A stretch of 64,000 nt of DNA. It comes from Phenylobacterium sp. NIBR 498073 (GTDB taxonomy: Bacteria > Pseudomonadota > Alphaproteobacteria > Caulobacterales > Caulobacteraceae). Positions 18,396 through 25,283 of the stretch are shown piece by piece. Under the pieces are notes generated by a model. The model ran no database searches. It was given only the letters and a program-made list of their open reading frames with translations, and was not told where the DNA came from. The stretch's first letter is position 1; each line of letters starts with the position of its first letter. The translations under genes were made by a program, and so were the position numbers. The DNA is taken from positions 4,012,001 to 4,076,000 of the forward strand of contig NZ_CP114599.1 in NCBI RefSeq assembly GCF_027286305.1. Direction: 5' to 3'.

Positions 18396-19075
18396 CAGTT
18401 GACCACCTGCGACACCGTGCCCTTCGCCTGACTGTCACTGGCCGAGGACGTGACCTCGCCCTTGCGGTACTTGCCGAGCGTCACGTCGCGGCGCTGGGCG
18501 TCGGCCGGATCGATGGCCGCCGGGCCGAGCAGGTCGGCCGGATTGGCGATCTGGGCCGCCATGTTGGCGGTGACAGAACAGCCGAATTGCGACTGCACCT
18601 CGTTGGTCGCCGAGCGTGAGATGTTGTCCCACTGCCGACCGCAGGTCGGGATCGACACCGCGTAGCTCTCGCGGCCGACGATCAACGGCGCGCGGGCGTC
18701 GCCCCCCGCCTCGTAGCCCTGGACGCGGACCTCGGCGCCGTAGCTGGCCAGCGTGGCGCGGGCGCCCTCGGTCGCGCGCGACACCATCGCCGCGTCGGGC
18801 CCGCCGACCGGCGCGCGCAGGGTGATCGGACCGCGCCCGCCGAGCCGCCAATCGCCGGCGAACCGAGCCAGGGCGTCTTGCTGGGTCGGCGACAATCCCT
18901 GGGCGTGGACCGCCAGGCGGATCTCCGCGGTCTGCGGCTGGACGTCCGGGGTCCAGAGTTCGGTCGGGGTGCGGGCGGCCTGCGCGCGGGTCAGCTCCGG
19001 CGGCGGCGACGTACTGGCGCAGGCGCTGAGAACCGCGGCGGCGGCGACCAGGACGGAAAGGCGAAGTGCGCTCAT
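18395..19075 (-). CDS. cpaD: Pilus assembly lipoprotein CpaD
   Basis: A 226-residue CpaD-family protein. The N-terminus MSALRLSVLVAAAAVLSACAS is a lipoprotein signal with lipobox LSAC, so it should be lipid-anchored in the outer membrane near the CpaC secretin. The CpaD domain follows (LSPTQQDALARFAGDWRLGGRGPITLRAPVG). Cysteines in PTCGRQW and FGCSVT are typical of the family. The start ATG overlaps the cpaC stop (ATGA). The domain supports secretin assembly. Confidence 0.93.
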   Translation of the reverse strand: MSALRLSVLVAAAAVLSACASTSPPPELTRAQAARTPTELWTPDVQPQTAEIRLAVHAQGLSPTQQDALARFAGDWRLGGRGPITLRAPVGGPDAAMVSRATEGARATLASYGAEVRVQGYEAGGDARAPLIVGRESYAVSIPTCGRQWDNISRSATNEVQSQFGCSVTANMAAQIANPADLLGPAAIDPADAQRRDVTLGKYRKGEVTSSASDSQAKGTVSQVVN

Positions 19076-20529
19076 TCGATCACGTAGCCATGCGGCCCCT
19101 GATAGCTGCGCCCCGATTGCGCCTGGGGATTGGCGTTGTAGGCCTTGATCAGCGAGCCCATCAGAACGGTGGACGGATCGTCGGCGATGCGCAGACCGTC
19201 GACCGGCGTCTGCAGGCGCTTGGGGTCGGCAGCGTCGACGATGTAGGGCGTCACCAGGATCACCAGCTCGCTCTCGCCGGCCAAGTAGTCGCGCGAACGA
19301 AACAGGGCGCCGAGCACCGGCAGGGTGGTCATGCCGGGCAGGCTGTCGATGTTCTGCTTGGTCTTTTCCTGCAACAGGCCAGCGATCATCATCGAGCCGC
19401 CGGAGGGCAGCTCGACCGCGGTCTCGGCGCGCCGCACGGTCAGGGCCGGGATAGTCAGGGTGGTGCCGGTGCCGGGCGTGCCGACCGAGAATGCGCCCTG
19501 GCTGGTCAGCTCCGACACCTCGGTCGACAGCTTCAGCGCGATGCGGCCCGAGGACAGCACCACCGGGGTGAAGCCGAGGCCGACGCCGAACGGCTTGAAC
19601 TGGACGCTGATGGCGCCGTTTGTGTCCTGAGCCACCGGGATCGGAAACTCGCCGCCGGCCAGGAACCGGGCCGATTCGCCGGAGACCGCGCTGAGGGTCG
19701 GCTCGGCGAGGGTGCGCACCAGACCGACGCGTTCGAAAGCCTTGAGGGTGGCTTCGCCCTCATACTTGCCGCCGAGCTCGCGGACCTGGGCGACGCCGCC
19801 GCCGAGCAAGGCGCCGTTGATCGCGAAGCTGGAGGTCGTGCCGAGCAGGAACTGGGTGCTGCCCAGCTCGCCGAGCACGGCGTTCATATTGACGCCGAGC
19901 TGCTTGATGACGTTGCGCTGCATTTCGACGATGCGCACCTTGAGCATCACCTGGTCCTTGCCGGCGACGCTCATCATGTTGATCGCCCGGTCGGGGTTGG
20001 CCACCGCGGCGCGGGCGATCTGCATGGCCCTGTCAGCGTCGGCCAGGTTCGCCACCTGGCCCGAGAGGATCAGGCTCTCGTTCATCGAATCGACCTGGAC
20101 GCGGGCGCCCGGCACGATGCGGTTGATGGTCTGGGCGACAGCGCTCGGATCCTGGTCGACGCGGATGTCTAGCGCCAGGATGCGGCGGCCGGCGGAGTCG
20201 AAGAACACCGCGTCGGTGGTGCCGTTCTTGAGGCCGAGGATGAAGATCCGCCGCGGCGAGCGCAGCATGGCGTCGGCGACGCCCGGATTGGTCACCAGCA
20301 CGTCGCGGACGTCGACCGGCAGCTCGATGATCGCCGACTTGCCGGTCGGCAGGTTGAGCGCCTGGGAGGCGGTCCCGCCGGTCAGGTTGACGCGGACCAC
20401 CGCCGATTGGGCGGCGAGGCCCGCGGCCATGGCGGGAGCGGCGGCCTCGGCCGCCTGGGCGATGGCCGCGCCCGGCGCCAGCAGGGCGGCGGAGGCGGCG
20501 AGCGCGGTGAGGATGCGGCGCGGCGTCAT
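19072..20529 (-). CDS. cpaC: Tad pilus secretin CpaC (RcpA)
   Basis: A 485-residue outer-membrane secretin through which the Flp pilus emerges. A signal peptide (1-25) precedes the pilus N-terminal domain (about 60-130, LPTGKSAIIELPVDVRDVLVTNPGVADA), a BON-like domain (about 140-195) and the secretin domain (about 260-445) with VELPSGGSMMIAGLLQ and a C-terminal ELVILVTPYIV. The start overlaps the cpaB stop (ATGA). A stand-alone copy of its N-terminal domain is encoded at 22943. Confidence 0.95.
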   Translation of the reverse strand: MTPRRILTALAASAALLAPGAAIAQAAEAAAPAMAAGLAAQSAVVRVNLTGGTASQALNLPTGKSAIIELPVDVRDVLVTNPGVADAMLRSPRRIFILGLKNGTTDAVFFDSAGRRILALDIRVDQDPSAVAQTINRIVPGARVQVDSMNESLILSGQVANLADADRAMQIARAAVANPDRAINMMSVAGKDQVMLKVRIVEMQRNVIKQLGVNMNAVLGELGSTQFLLGTTSSFAINGALLGGGVAQVRELGGKYEGEATLKAFERVGLVRTLAEPTLSAVSGESARFLAGGEFPIPVAQDTNGAISVQFKPFGVGLGFTPVVLSSGRIALKLSTEVSELTSQGAFSVGTPGTGTTLTIPALTVRRAETAVELPSGGSMMIAGLLQEKTKQNIDSLPGMTTLPVLGALFRSRDYLAGESELVILVTPYIVDAADPKRLQTPVDGLRIADDPSTVLMGSLIKAYNANPQAQSGRSYQGPHGYVIE

Positions 20530-21389
20530 GGATTGGCGACCTCGGTGACCTGCCCGGCGCGGAACACGCGCACGCCCTGGGCGGAGGCGCGGCTGGCGAC
20601 GCCGCGGCCCGGCGGGCCGCCGATGTCGGCGTAGGAGCGCAAGGCCAGCTGCATCTCGCCTTGGGCCTTGCCGCGGGCGATGACCTCGACGTCGGCGGCG
20701 GGAACTTCGATGGTGGCGACGCCGCCGACGATGGTCCGGGAGTCCTTGGCCGGCTCGATGTTCTGGTCGATGGCCAGGACGCGGACGTTGCGCATCAGCA
20801 CCTCGGTCAGCATCGCCTTGGCGCCGCCGCTGGAGTCCTGACGGCTCTGCAGCACGTCGACCCGGTCGCCCGGCAGGATGAATCCGCCGGCCGCGGTCTC
20901 GGCGTTGATCGGTATGGCCATGGCCCGCATGCCCGGCGCCAGCACCACGGCCATGAAGCCGCTCTGGCCGGCGCGGACCACCTTGCGCGCCACCACCGGC
21001 TCGCCCGCGGCGAGGGCCTCCTTGACGATCGCGCCTTCGAAGGCCTGGATCGGCCCCTGGGGCATGACCAGGTCGTTGGCGGCGCGGGCGGCCTTCTGCA
21101 CGGCCTTGTCGGGCATCTTCGCCGGCAGGGCCGGCGCGGCGCCGTCGGTGACGAAGGCGGCGTTGAGCGCGTTGGCGGGCCAGGGCTGCCAGCCGAGGTC
21201 GGCGGGGGTCAGGCGGGTGCCGATCGGCAGCTCACGCTTGGCGACCAGCACCTGGACCACGGGTTGCGGCGGCGGCGCGGCGGCGAGCGCCTCGGGCCGC
21301 TGGGGCGTGACCATGCCGCGCACGATGAAGGCCAGCCCAATGGCGGCGATCGCGGCGACGGCCAACAAGGCGATACGGGCGGGACCCAT
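20526..21389 (-). CDS. cpaB: Pilus assembly protein CpaB (RcpC)
   Basis: A 287-residue periplasmic protein of the CpaB/RcpC family. An uncleaved-looking signal anchor (residues 1-25, RIALLAVAAIAAIGLAFIVRG) is followed by an SAF domain (about 50-115: VLVAKRELPIGTRLTPADLGWQPWP) and the RcpC domain (about 130-235: AIPINAETAAGGFILPGDRVDVLQ). It is the first gene of the overlapping cpaB-cpaC-cpaD-cpaE-cpaF-tadB-tadC run. A near-consensus CtrA box lies about 120 bp upstream. Confidence 0.93.
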   Translation of the reverse strand: MGPARIALLAVAAIAAIGLAFIVRGMVTPQRPEALAAAPPPQPVVQVLVAKRELPIGTRLTPADLGWQPWPANALNAAFVTDGAAPALPAKMPDKAVQKAARAANDLVMPQGPIQAFEGAIVKEALAAGEPVVARKVVRAGQSGFMAVVLAPGMRAMAIPINAETAAGGFILPGDRVDVLQSRQDSSGGAKAMLTEVLMRNVRVLAIDQNIEPAKDSRTIVGGVATIEVPAADVEVIARGKAQGEMQLALRSYADIGGPPGRGVASRASAQGVRVFRAGQVTEVANP

Positions 21390-21506
21390 GGTCGGTGCTC
21401 GAGGCTCCGCGCAAGCGGGTGACGGGCGGGTGCGCCGCGGTCCGCGGGCGCACGCGATTCGGTCTACCGGCGTTTTGCCGGCATGGTCTGTTTGCGCGGC
21501 CCATGG

Positions 21507-21521
21507 TTAACGCGGCCTAAA
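21507..21521 (-). promoter_or_regulatory. Putative CtrA box upstream of cpaB
   Basis: Read toward cpaB this is TTTA-N7-TTAA, 7 of 8 matches to the CtrA consensus TTAA-N7-TTAA. It sits in the 139-bp gap between cpaA and cpaB. In Caulobacter the pilus genes are CtrA-controlled, which supports the call. Confidence 0.5.
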
Positions 21522-21528
21522 GCCACGT

Positions 21529-22047
21529 TTAGAAACCAGGCCAGGCCTTCATCAGCGGCGAGGTCGCGAAGGTCGCCAGCGCCCCGGCCGCGATCGCCAC
21601 CCCGTAGGGCACCGCCTCCTTGGGATCGGCCAGCCGCCCGAACCAGGCCGGGCCGCTGAGCACGTAGGGGCGCAGCAGCGGCGAGCGCAGGCTGATCAGG
21701 GCCAACGCCAAGGCGCCGCCGGCCATGCCCGTCATCACCACATAGGAGAGCGCGGCCGGCGCGCCGAGCCAGAGGGCGGCGGCCGCGAACAGCTTGGCGT
21801 CGCCGCCGCCGATCCAGCGCAGGGCGAACATCCCGATGCCCACCGCCAGCGCGCCGAGCCCGATCAGCAGGTGCGCGCCGATGGCCATGGGCGCAATCCC
21901 GACCAGCAGGGCCGCCGGGAAGAAGGCGAGAATCAGCAGGCCGGAGATCCAGTTGGGGATGGTGAAGCTGGTCAGGTCGCGCAGCGCGCCGACGATCACC
22001 AGCACCGGGAAGACGAGCAGCAACGCGGCCTGGAGAAGCGTGATCAT
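21529..22047 (-). CDS. cpaA: Prepilin peptidase CpaA
   Basis: A 172-residue membrane aspartyl protease (type A24) that cleaves Flp prepilins and TadE-like pseudopilins. The two catalytic aspartates are visible: D24 in LRDLTSFTIPN and the one in the GGGDAKLF motif near residue 82. About six membrane helices. It lacks the zinc-binding domain of PilD-type enzymes, as usual for CpaA/TadV. It is separated from the upstream pilin gene by an intrinsic terminator and from cpaB by a CtrA-like box, so it may be a transcription unit of its own. Confidence 0.93.
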   Translation of the reverse strand: MITLLQAALLLVFPVLVIVGALRDLTSFTIPNWISGLLILAFFPAALLVGIAPMAIGAHLLIGLGALAVGIGMFALRWIGGGDAKLFAAAALWLGAPAALSYVVMTGMAGGALALALISLRSPLLRPYVLSGPAWFGRLADPKEAVPYGVAIAAGALATFATSPLMKAWPGF

Positions 22048-22115
22048 GTCTGGAACGGTCCGGAACGTTTGTTCGACGGCACTTTGCGCGCCCAGCCGTG
22101 AATGGATGATTGAAA

Positions 22116-22148
22116 AGAAAAAGGCCGCTGCGGAGAGCGGCCTTTTTT
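22116..22148. terminator. Bidirectional intrinsic terminator between the second pilin gene and cpaA
   Basis: Stem GGCCGCT (22123-22129) and AGCGGCC (22136-22142), with six T after it on the plus strand and a run of A before it, which gives a U-tract for minus-strand transcripts. It should stop transcription coming from the pilin genes before cpaA. Confidence 0.85.
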
Positions 22149-22166
22149 CTGTTCAGTCCCGACGCC

Positions 22167-22358
22167 CTATGGCGCAGGCGGAGGCGCGGGCGTCTGGGGA
22201 AAGGCGTTGGCGACGGTGCGGTACGCCTCGGTCAGGGCGACCGACAACGGCCCCAGGGCCGCGACGAGGACGATGGTGATGAGAGCCGCCATGAGCGCGT
22301 ATTCGACGGCGGTCGCGCCCGACTGCTGAACGCGGAACCGTTCAAGTAGCTTTCTCAT
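22167..22358 (-). CDS. Second Flp family type IVb pilin
   Basis: A 63-residue Flp pilin. The start is set at MRKLLERF, after a GGGAAGGGG-like ribosome-binding site; a longer frame adds seven residues. The basic leader is followed by the prepilin site and core QSGATAVEYALMAALITIVLVAALG: G then A as cleavage point and the conserved E-Y pair. Unlike PilA it ends in a proline-rich tail (PQTPAPPPAP). It lies about 100 bp after pilA and just before a strong terminator. It may be a minor or alternative pilin. Confidence 0.85.
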   Translation of the reverse strand: MRKLLERFRVQQSGATAVEYALMAALITIVLVAALGPLSVALTEAYRTVANAFPQTPAPPPAP

Positions 22359-22411
22359 TCCGCAACCCCTTCCCGGCAAACCGTGGTCGGAACATCACGT
22401 CAGAAGACGCA

Positions 22412-22437
22412 ACCGCGGCGGCTTTCGCCGCCGCGGT
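22412..22437 (-). other. Perfect 11-bp hairpin with GAAA loop between the two pilin genes
   Basis: Arms ACCGCGGCGGC and GCCGCCGCGGT are exact reverse complements around a 4-nt loop, which reads GAAA on the transcribed (minus) strand, a GNRA tetraloop. No U-tract follows, so it is more likely an RNA-stabilising or processing hairpin, or an attenuator, at the pilA 3' end than a classical terminator. Confidence 0.65.
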
Positions 22438-22455
22438 CCGTCGAACCGTGAACGC

Positions 22456-22638
22456 TTACGTCGCGCTCTTCGGATCCTTCAGAGTGCCCTCGATGTCCGA
22501 GAAAGCGCTCGACAGGCCATCGCTCAGGAAGCCCATGGCCGCGACCAGGGCCACGGCGATCAGGGCCGCGATCAGGCCGTACTCGATGGCGGTGGCGCCG
22601 GACTCATCTTTCAGGAAGCGCGAAACGAACTTCGACAT
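22456..22638 (-). CDS. pilA: Major Flp family type IVb pilin PilA
   Basis: A 60-residue pilin. The start is MSKFVSRFLKDES, preceded by AGGAGATCGAGC; the longer open frame upstream is the promoter region. The leader ends at SG, then the mature protein starts ATAIEYGLIAALIAVALVAAMGF, the Flp hydrophobic core with the required glutamate at position 5. CpaA should remove the leader and the machine encoded downstream assembles it into polar pili. It is the first gene of the minus-strand group and is expected to be the most highly expressed, given a strong ribosome-binding site and a stabilising 3' hairpin. Confidence 0.93.
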   Translation of the reverse strand: MSKFVSRFLKDESGATAIEYGLIAALIAVALVAAMGFLSDGLSSAFSDIEGTLKDPKSAT

Positions 22639-22733
22639 GCTCGATCTCCTTTTGTTTAGCGAGCAGATTGTTGAGGCATCAAACCTTTTGGTCTGCTCGC
22701 CCCGAAACGCAGGATGACTTTCGCAAACTTGGC

Positions 22734-22748
22734 TTAATCGGCAGTAAA
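22734..22748 (-). promoter_or_regulatory. Putative CtrA box in the pilA promoter region (proximal)
   Basis: TTTA-N7-TTAA toward pilA, 7 of 8 matches to TTAA-N7-TTAA, about 100 bp upstream of the pilA ATG in an AT-rich stretch. Caulobacter pilA is a known CtrA target. Confidence 0.55.
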
Positions 22749-22795
22749 CAGTCATGTATAAACGAATCTTCACTCATGGTTTACTTGCGTTTACT

Positions 22796-22810
22796 GTAAA
22801 TATCGGTTAA
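22796..22810 (-). promoter_or_regulatory. Putative CtrA box between pilA and the divergent pilus gene (distal)
   Basis: TTAA-N7-TTAC toward pilA, 7 of 8 matches. A third weaker match (TTTA-N7-TTAC) lies at 22780-22794. GANTC motifs (CcrM methylation sites in Caulobacter) occur at 22764 and 22853. The sites may serve both pilA and the divergent gene at 22943. Confidence 0.5.
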
Positions 22811-22942
22811 CCACGAGCCCGGAATTGGGGATTTTCGGCGTTTCGACATAATGATTCTCGCGCCCGCGAGGGGCCGAAAGTTCAGGCTTTATTGACCATT
22901 CCAATCGAGTCTTCGCTCGACGCCTTCACGCTGGAACCGCCC

Positions 22943-23323
22943 ATGCGCCGCCCGATCCTGTCCCTGACGTTCGCCCTGGCCGCCCTCGCGGGGGCCGCCC
23001 AGGCCGCGCCGGCGCTGGTCGTCCCGATCGACCAGAGCACCCCCCTGGCCCTGCCGCGGGGGACCCGCGACGTGCTGGTCGGCAATCCGGCCATCGCCGA
23101 CGTGAGCGTGATCGACGCCGGCAAGGCGGTGGTCAGCGGACGCGGCTACGGGGTCACCAACCTGGTGGTCATCGACCAGCTGGGCCGCACGGTGCTGGAG
23201 CGCCAGGTGGTGGTCGCCGCCCCCAGCCAGGGCCGGGTGTCGGTGATCCGCGGTCCGCGCGTCGAGGAGTACGCCTGCGCCGGCGGCTGCGAACGCTCGG
23301 GCGGCGATTCAGCAAAGCCTTAA
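22943..23323 (+). CDS. Secreted stand-alone CpaC/RcpA N-terminal domain protein
   Basis: A 126-residue protein. The start is placed at MRRPILSLTFALAALAGAAQA, a signal peptide; a frame from 22892 adds 17 unrelated residues. The mature part matches the pilus-formation N-terminal domain that opens secretins such as CpaC: STPLALPRGTRDVLVGNPAIADVSVIDAGKAVVSGRGYGVTNLVVID. It lacks the secretin pore domain. Two C-terminal cysteines (ACAGGC) could form a disulfide. It is transcribed divergently from pilA and toward the two TadE-like genes, so a periplasmic accessory role in Tad pilus assembly is likely. Confidence 0.82.
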   Translation: MRRPILSLTFALAALAGAAQAAPALVVPIDQSTPLALPRGTRDVLVGNPAIADVSVIDAGKAVVSGRGYGVTNLVVIDQLGRTVLERQVVVAAPSQGRVSVIRGPRVEEYACAGGCERSGGDSAKP

Positions 23324-23378
23324 ACCTCCGGTTAGCCAGACTTGGCTAGTCTCCGGCGCTCACGCCCCTGGAGACGCC

Positions 23379-24014
23379 ATGCCGCGCTCTGCCATCCAGC
23401 TTCGCGCCGCCATTAGACGGTTCGTGCGCTCGCGCCGCGGCGCGACGGCGGTGGAGTTCGCCCTGATCAGCATGCCGCTGATGATCCTGGTCTTCGGGGT
23501 GCTGGAGCTGGCGATGATCCTGCTGGTCTCGGCGACCCTGGACACCGCCACCGACTTCGCCGCGCGCAACATCCGCACCGGGGTGTTCCAGCAGGGGCCC
23601 AGCAACATGAAGGGCCAGGAGGGCTTCCGCCGGCTGGTCTGCGCCAACATGAGCTGGCTGCAGCAGATGTGCACCCAGGCCGCGCCCGAGCCGGGCGATC
23701 CCGACCCCAACCCGCTGTTCGTCGAGGCCCGCACCTTCGACAGCTACGTCGCCGCCGGCGCCTTGCAGCCGCGCGATCCGACCGTCTTTGACCCGACCAC
23801 CTTCAACCCCAATCAGCTCGACTGGTGCGCCGGGAACCCGGAGGACATCGTGGTGGTCACGACCTATTTCAAATGGCCGATCGTCACGCCGCTGATCCGC
23901 CCGCTGTTCAAGAACTATGACGGCGGCCGGATGATCAGCTCGACGCGGCTGTTCCGCAACGAGCCGTTCAATCCGGCGCTCTCCCGCCGCGGGAACAGCA
24001 CCCAATGCCCGTAA
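23379..24014 (+). CDS. TadE-like pseudopilin 1
   Basis: A 211-residue TadE/TadG family protein. After a basic leader (RRFVRSRRG) comes the pseudopilin motif GATAVEFALISMPLMILVFGVLELAMILLVS, with the processed glycine and conserved EF. The C-terminal periplasmic part holds paired cysteines (CANM, MCTQA, WCAG). Such proteins are processed by CpaA and act in pilus assembly or stability. The ribosome-binding site is CTGGAGACGCC. Its stop region overlaps the next gene by 10 bp. Confidence 0.88.
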   Translation: MPRSAIQLRAAIRRFVRSRRGATAVEFALISMPLMILVFGVLELAMILLVSATLDTATDFAARNIRTGVFQQGPSNMKGQEGFRRLVCANMSWLQQMCTQAAPEPGDPDPNPLFVEARTFDSYVAAGALQPRDPTVFDPTTFNPNQLDWCAGNPEDIVVVTTYFKWPIVTPLIRPLFKNYDGGRMISSTRLFRNEPFNPALSRRGNSTQCP

Positions 24015-24529
24015 GAAACGACCTGATCGGCGACCGTCGCGGCTCGGCCGCCGTCGAGTTCGCCTTCATCGTGCCGATCGTGCTGGCGCTCTATTTCGGC
24101 ATGGTCGAGGCGACCCAGGCGCTGCTGGCCAACCGCCGGGCCAGCGCGGTCACCACCGCGGTCGGCGACCTAGTGACCCAGCAGGCCCAGGTGACGAGCG
24201 CCGACGTCAACGGCATCTTCGGCGCCAGCACCGCGATCATGAAGCCGTTCTCGACCGACACCCTGGCGATCCGGGTGACCAGCATCGAGATCGACGCCAG
24301 CGGCGCCCCAAAGCAGAAGTGGACCATGGACAACGGCCGCACCATTCCGGCCACCGACGTGACCACCGTCGCCCCCACCATGCGCACCCCGAACACCGCG
24401 GTGCTGCGCGCCGAGACCGTCTACGAGTACTCCACGCCGTTCCAGCGGATGCTGCCGGGCAAGTTCACCTTCCGGCACAAGATGGACCTGGCGCCGCGCG
24501 CCGGCGTGCCGATCGCGCTCAACCCCTGA
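24005..24529 (+). CDS. TadE-like pseudopilin 2
   Basis: A 174-residue TadE family protein. The motif is GSAAVEFAFIVPIVLALYFGMVEATQALLANRR near residues 12-45, following a short basic leader. The periplasmic region (45-174) has no cysteine-rich segment, unlike the first copy. It overlaps the end of pseudopilin 1 by 10 bp, so the two are translationally coupled and probably pair. Its 3' end overlaps the convergent pabC gene by 11 bp. Confidence 0.88.
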   Translation: MPVRNDLIGDRRGSAAVEFAFIVPIVLALYFGMVEATQALLANRRASAVTTAVGDLVTQQAQVTSADVNGIFGASTAIMKPFSTDTLAIRVTSIEIDASGAPKQKWTMDNGRTIPATDVTTVAPTMRTPNTAVLRAETVYEYSTPFQRMLPGKFTFRHKMDLAPRAGVPIALNP

Positions 24530-25283
24530 CCGCGGCGGCGAGCGCCGCGACCAGCGGCGAATGATCCCAGGCGAAGCCGTCCAGCGACCTGGCCTGGCGC
24601 ACGCCGATCAGGCTGTTGGTCAGGAACACCGCGTCGGCGCGGGCCAGCTCGGCGAGCCCCGAGCGGGTCTCGACGACGTTCAGTCCCTGCCCCGCCGACG
24701 CCGCGATCACCTTCGCCCGCATGGTTCCGGCCAGCACGCCGCAGTCGAGCCCCGGCGTGTAGAGCCGTCCGCCCCACAGCCAGAAGACATTGGCCGCCGC
24801 CGCGCAGGCGACGTCGCCGCGGGTGTTGAGCATCAGCGCCTCGTCCATGCCGGCCTCGCGCGCCTGCGCCCGGGCCAGGACGTTATCGAGATAGGACAGC
24901 GTCTTCAGCCGCGAGGCGGGCGAGAGCTCGTTGCGGCGGACGGTGCTGGTGATCAGGTCGGCCGGGTCCTGCGGGGCCGGGGCCGGAGCGGCCGAGGCGA
25001 GGAGGCGCACGGCCGGCGCCTGCGGCCGATCCAGACCGCGGCCGCCGGACCCGGCGGTGAGGGTCAGGCGCACCGCCGCGCGGGGGGCTTCCAATCCGGC
25101 GAGCGCCTGGGCCATGGCCGCTTCGGCCGCGGCGCGGTCGAGCGGCGGCAGGCCGAGGGCCGCGCAGCCGGCGGCCATGCGTTCGAGGTGCGGCCGGGGA
25201 TCGACGAGGGCGCCGCCCACGGCCAGCAGGGTTTCGAACAGGCCGTCGCCGAGCAGCAGGCCGCGGTCGTCGAGCGGGATCAT
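24519..25283 (-). CDS. pabC: Aminodeoxychorismate lyase / class IV aminotransferase
   Basis: A 254-residue PLP enzyme of fold type IV that should convert 4-amino-4-deoxychorismate to p-aminobenzoate and pyruvate for folate synthesis. The family N-terminus DRGLLLGDGLFETLL and the PLP-lysine region SRLKTLSYLDNVLARAQA are visible, followed by GDVACAAAANVFW. The ATG overlaps the pabB stop codon (ATGA), which supports the lyase role over a branched-chain aminotransferase. The open frame continues upstream to 25496, but that part is a shadow of pabB. Confidence 0.88.
   Translation of the reverse strand: MIPLDDRGLLLGDGLFETLLAVGGALVDPRPHLERMAAGCAALGLPPLDRAAAEAAMAQALAGLEAPRAAVRLTLTAGSGGRGLDRPQAPAVRLLASAAPAPAPQDPADLITSTVRRNELSPASRLKTLSYLDNVLARAQAREAGMDEALMLNTRGDVACAAAANVFWLWGGRLYTPGLDCGVLAGTMRAKVIAASAGQGLNVVETRSGLAELARADAVFLTNSLIGVRQARSLDGFAWDHSPLVAALAAAVRG

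Noticed and set aside
14220-18431. A 1403-codon plus-strand open frame across the pilus operon
   Set aside because: It lies antisense to tadC, tadB, cpaF and cpaE, has the biased composition of a GC-rich shadow frame (Asp, Arg, Gly, Leu runs) and no recognisable domain.
23320-23334. TTAA followed by GTTAG upstream of the first TadE-like gene, considered as a CtrA box
   Set aside because: The second half-site only fits with an 8-bp spacer, so it misses the N7 rule.
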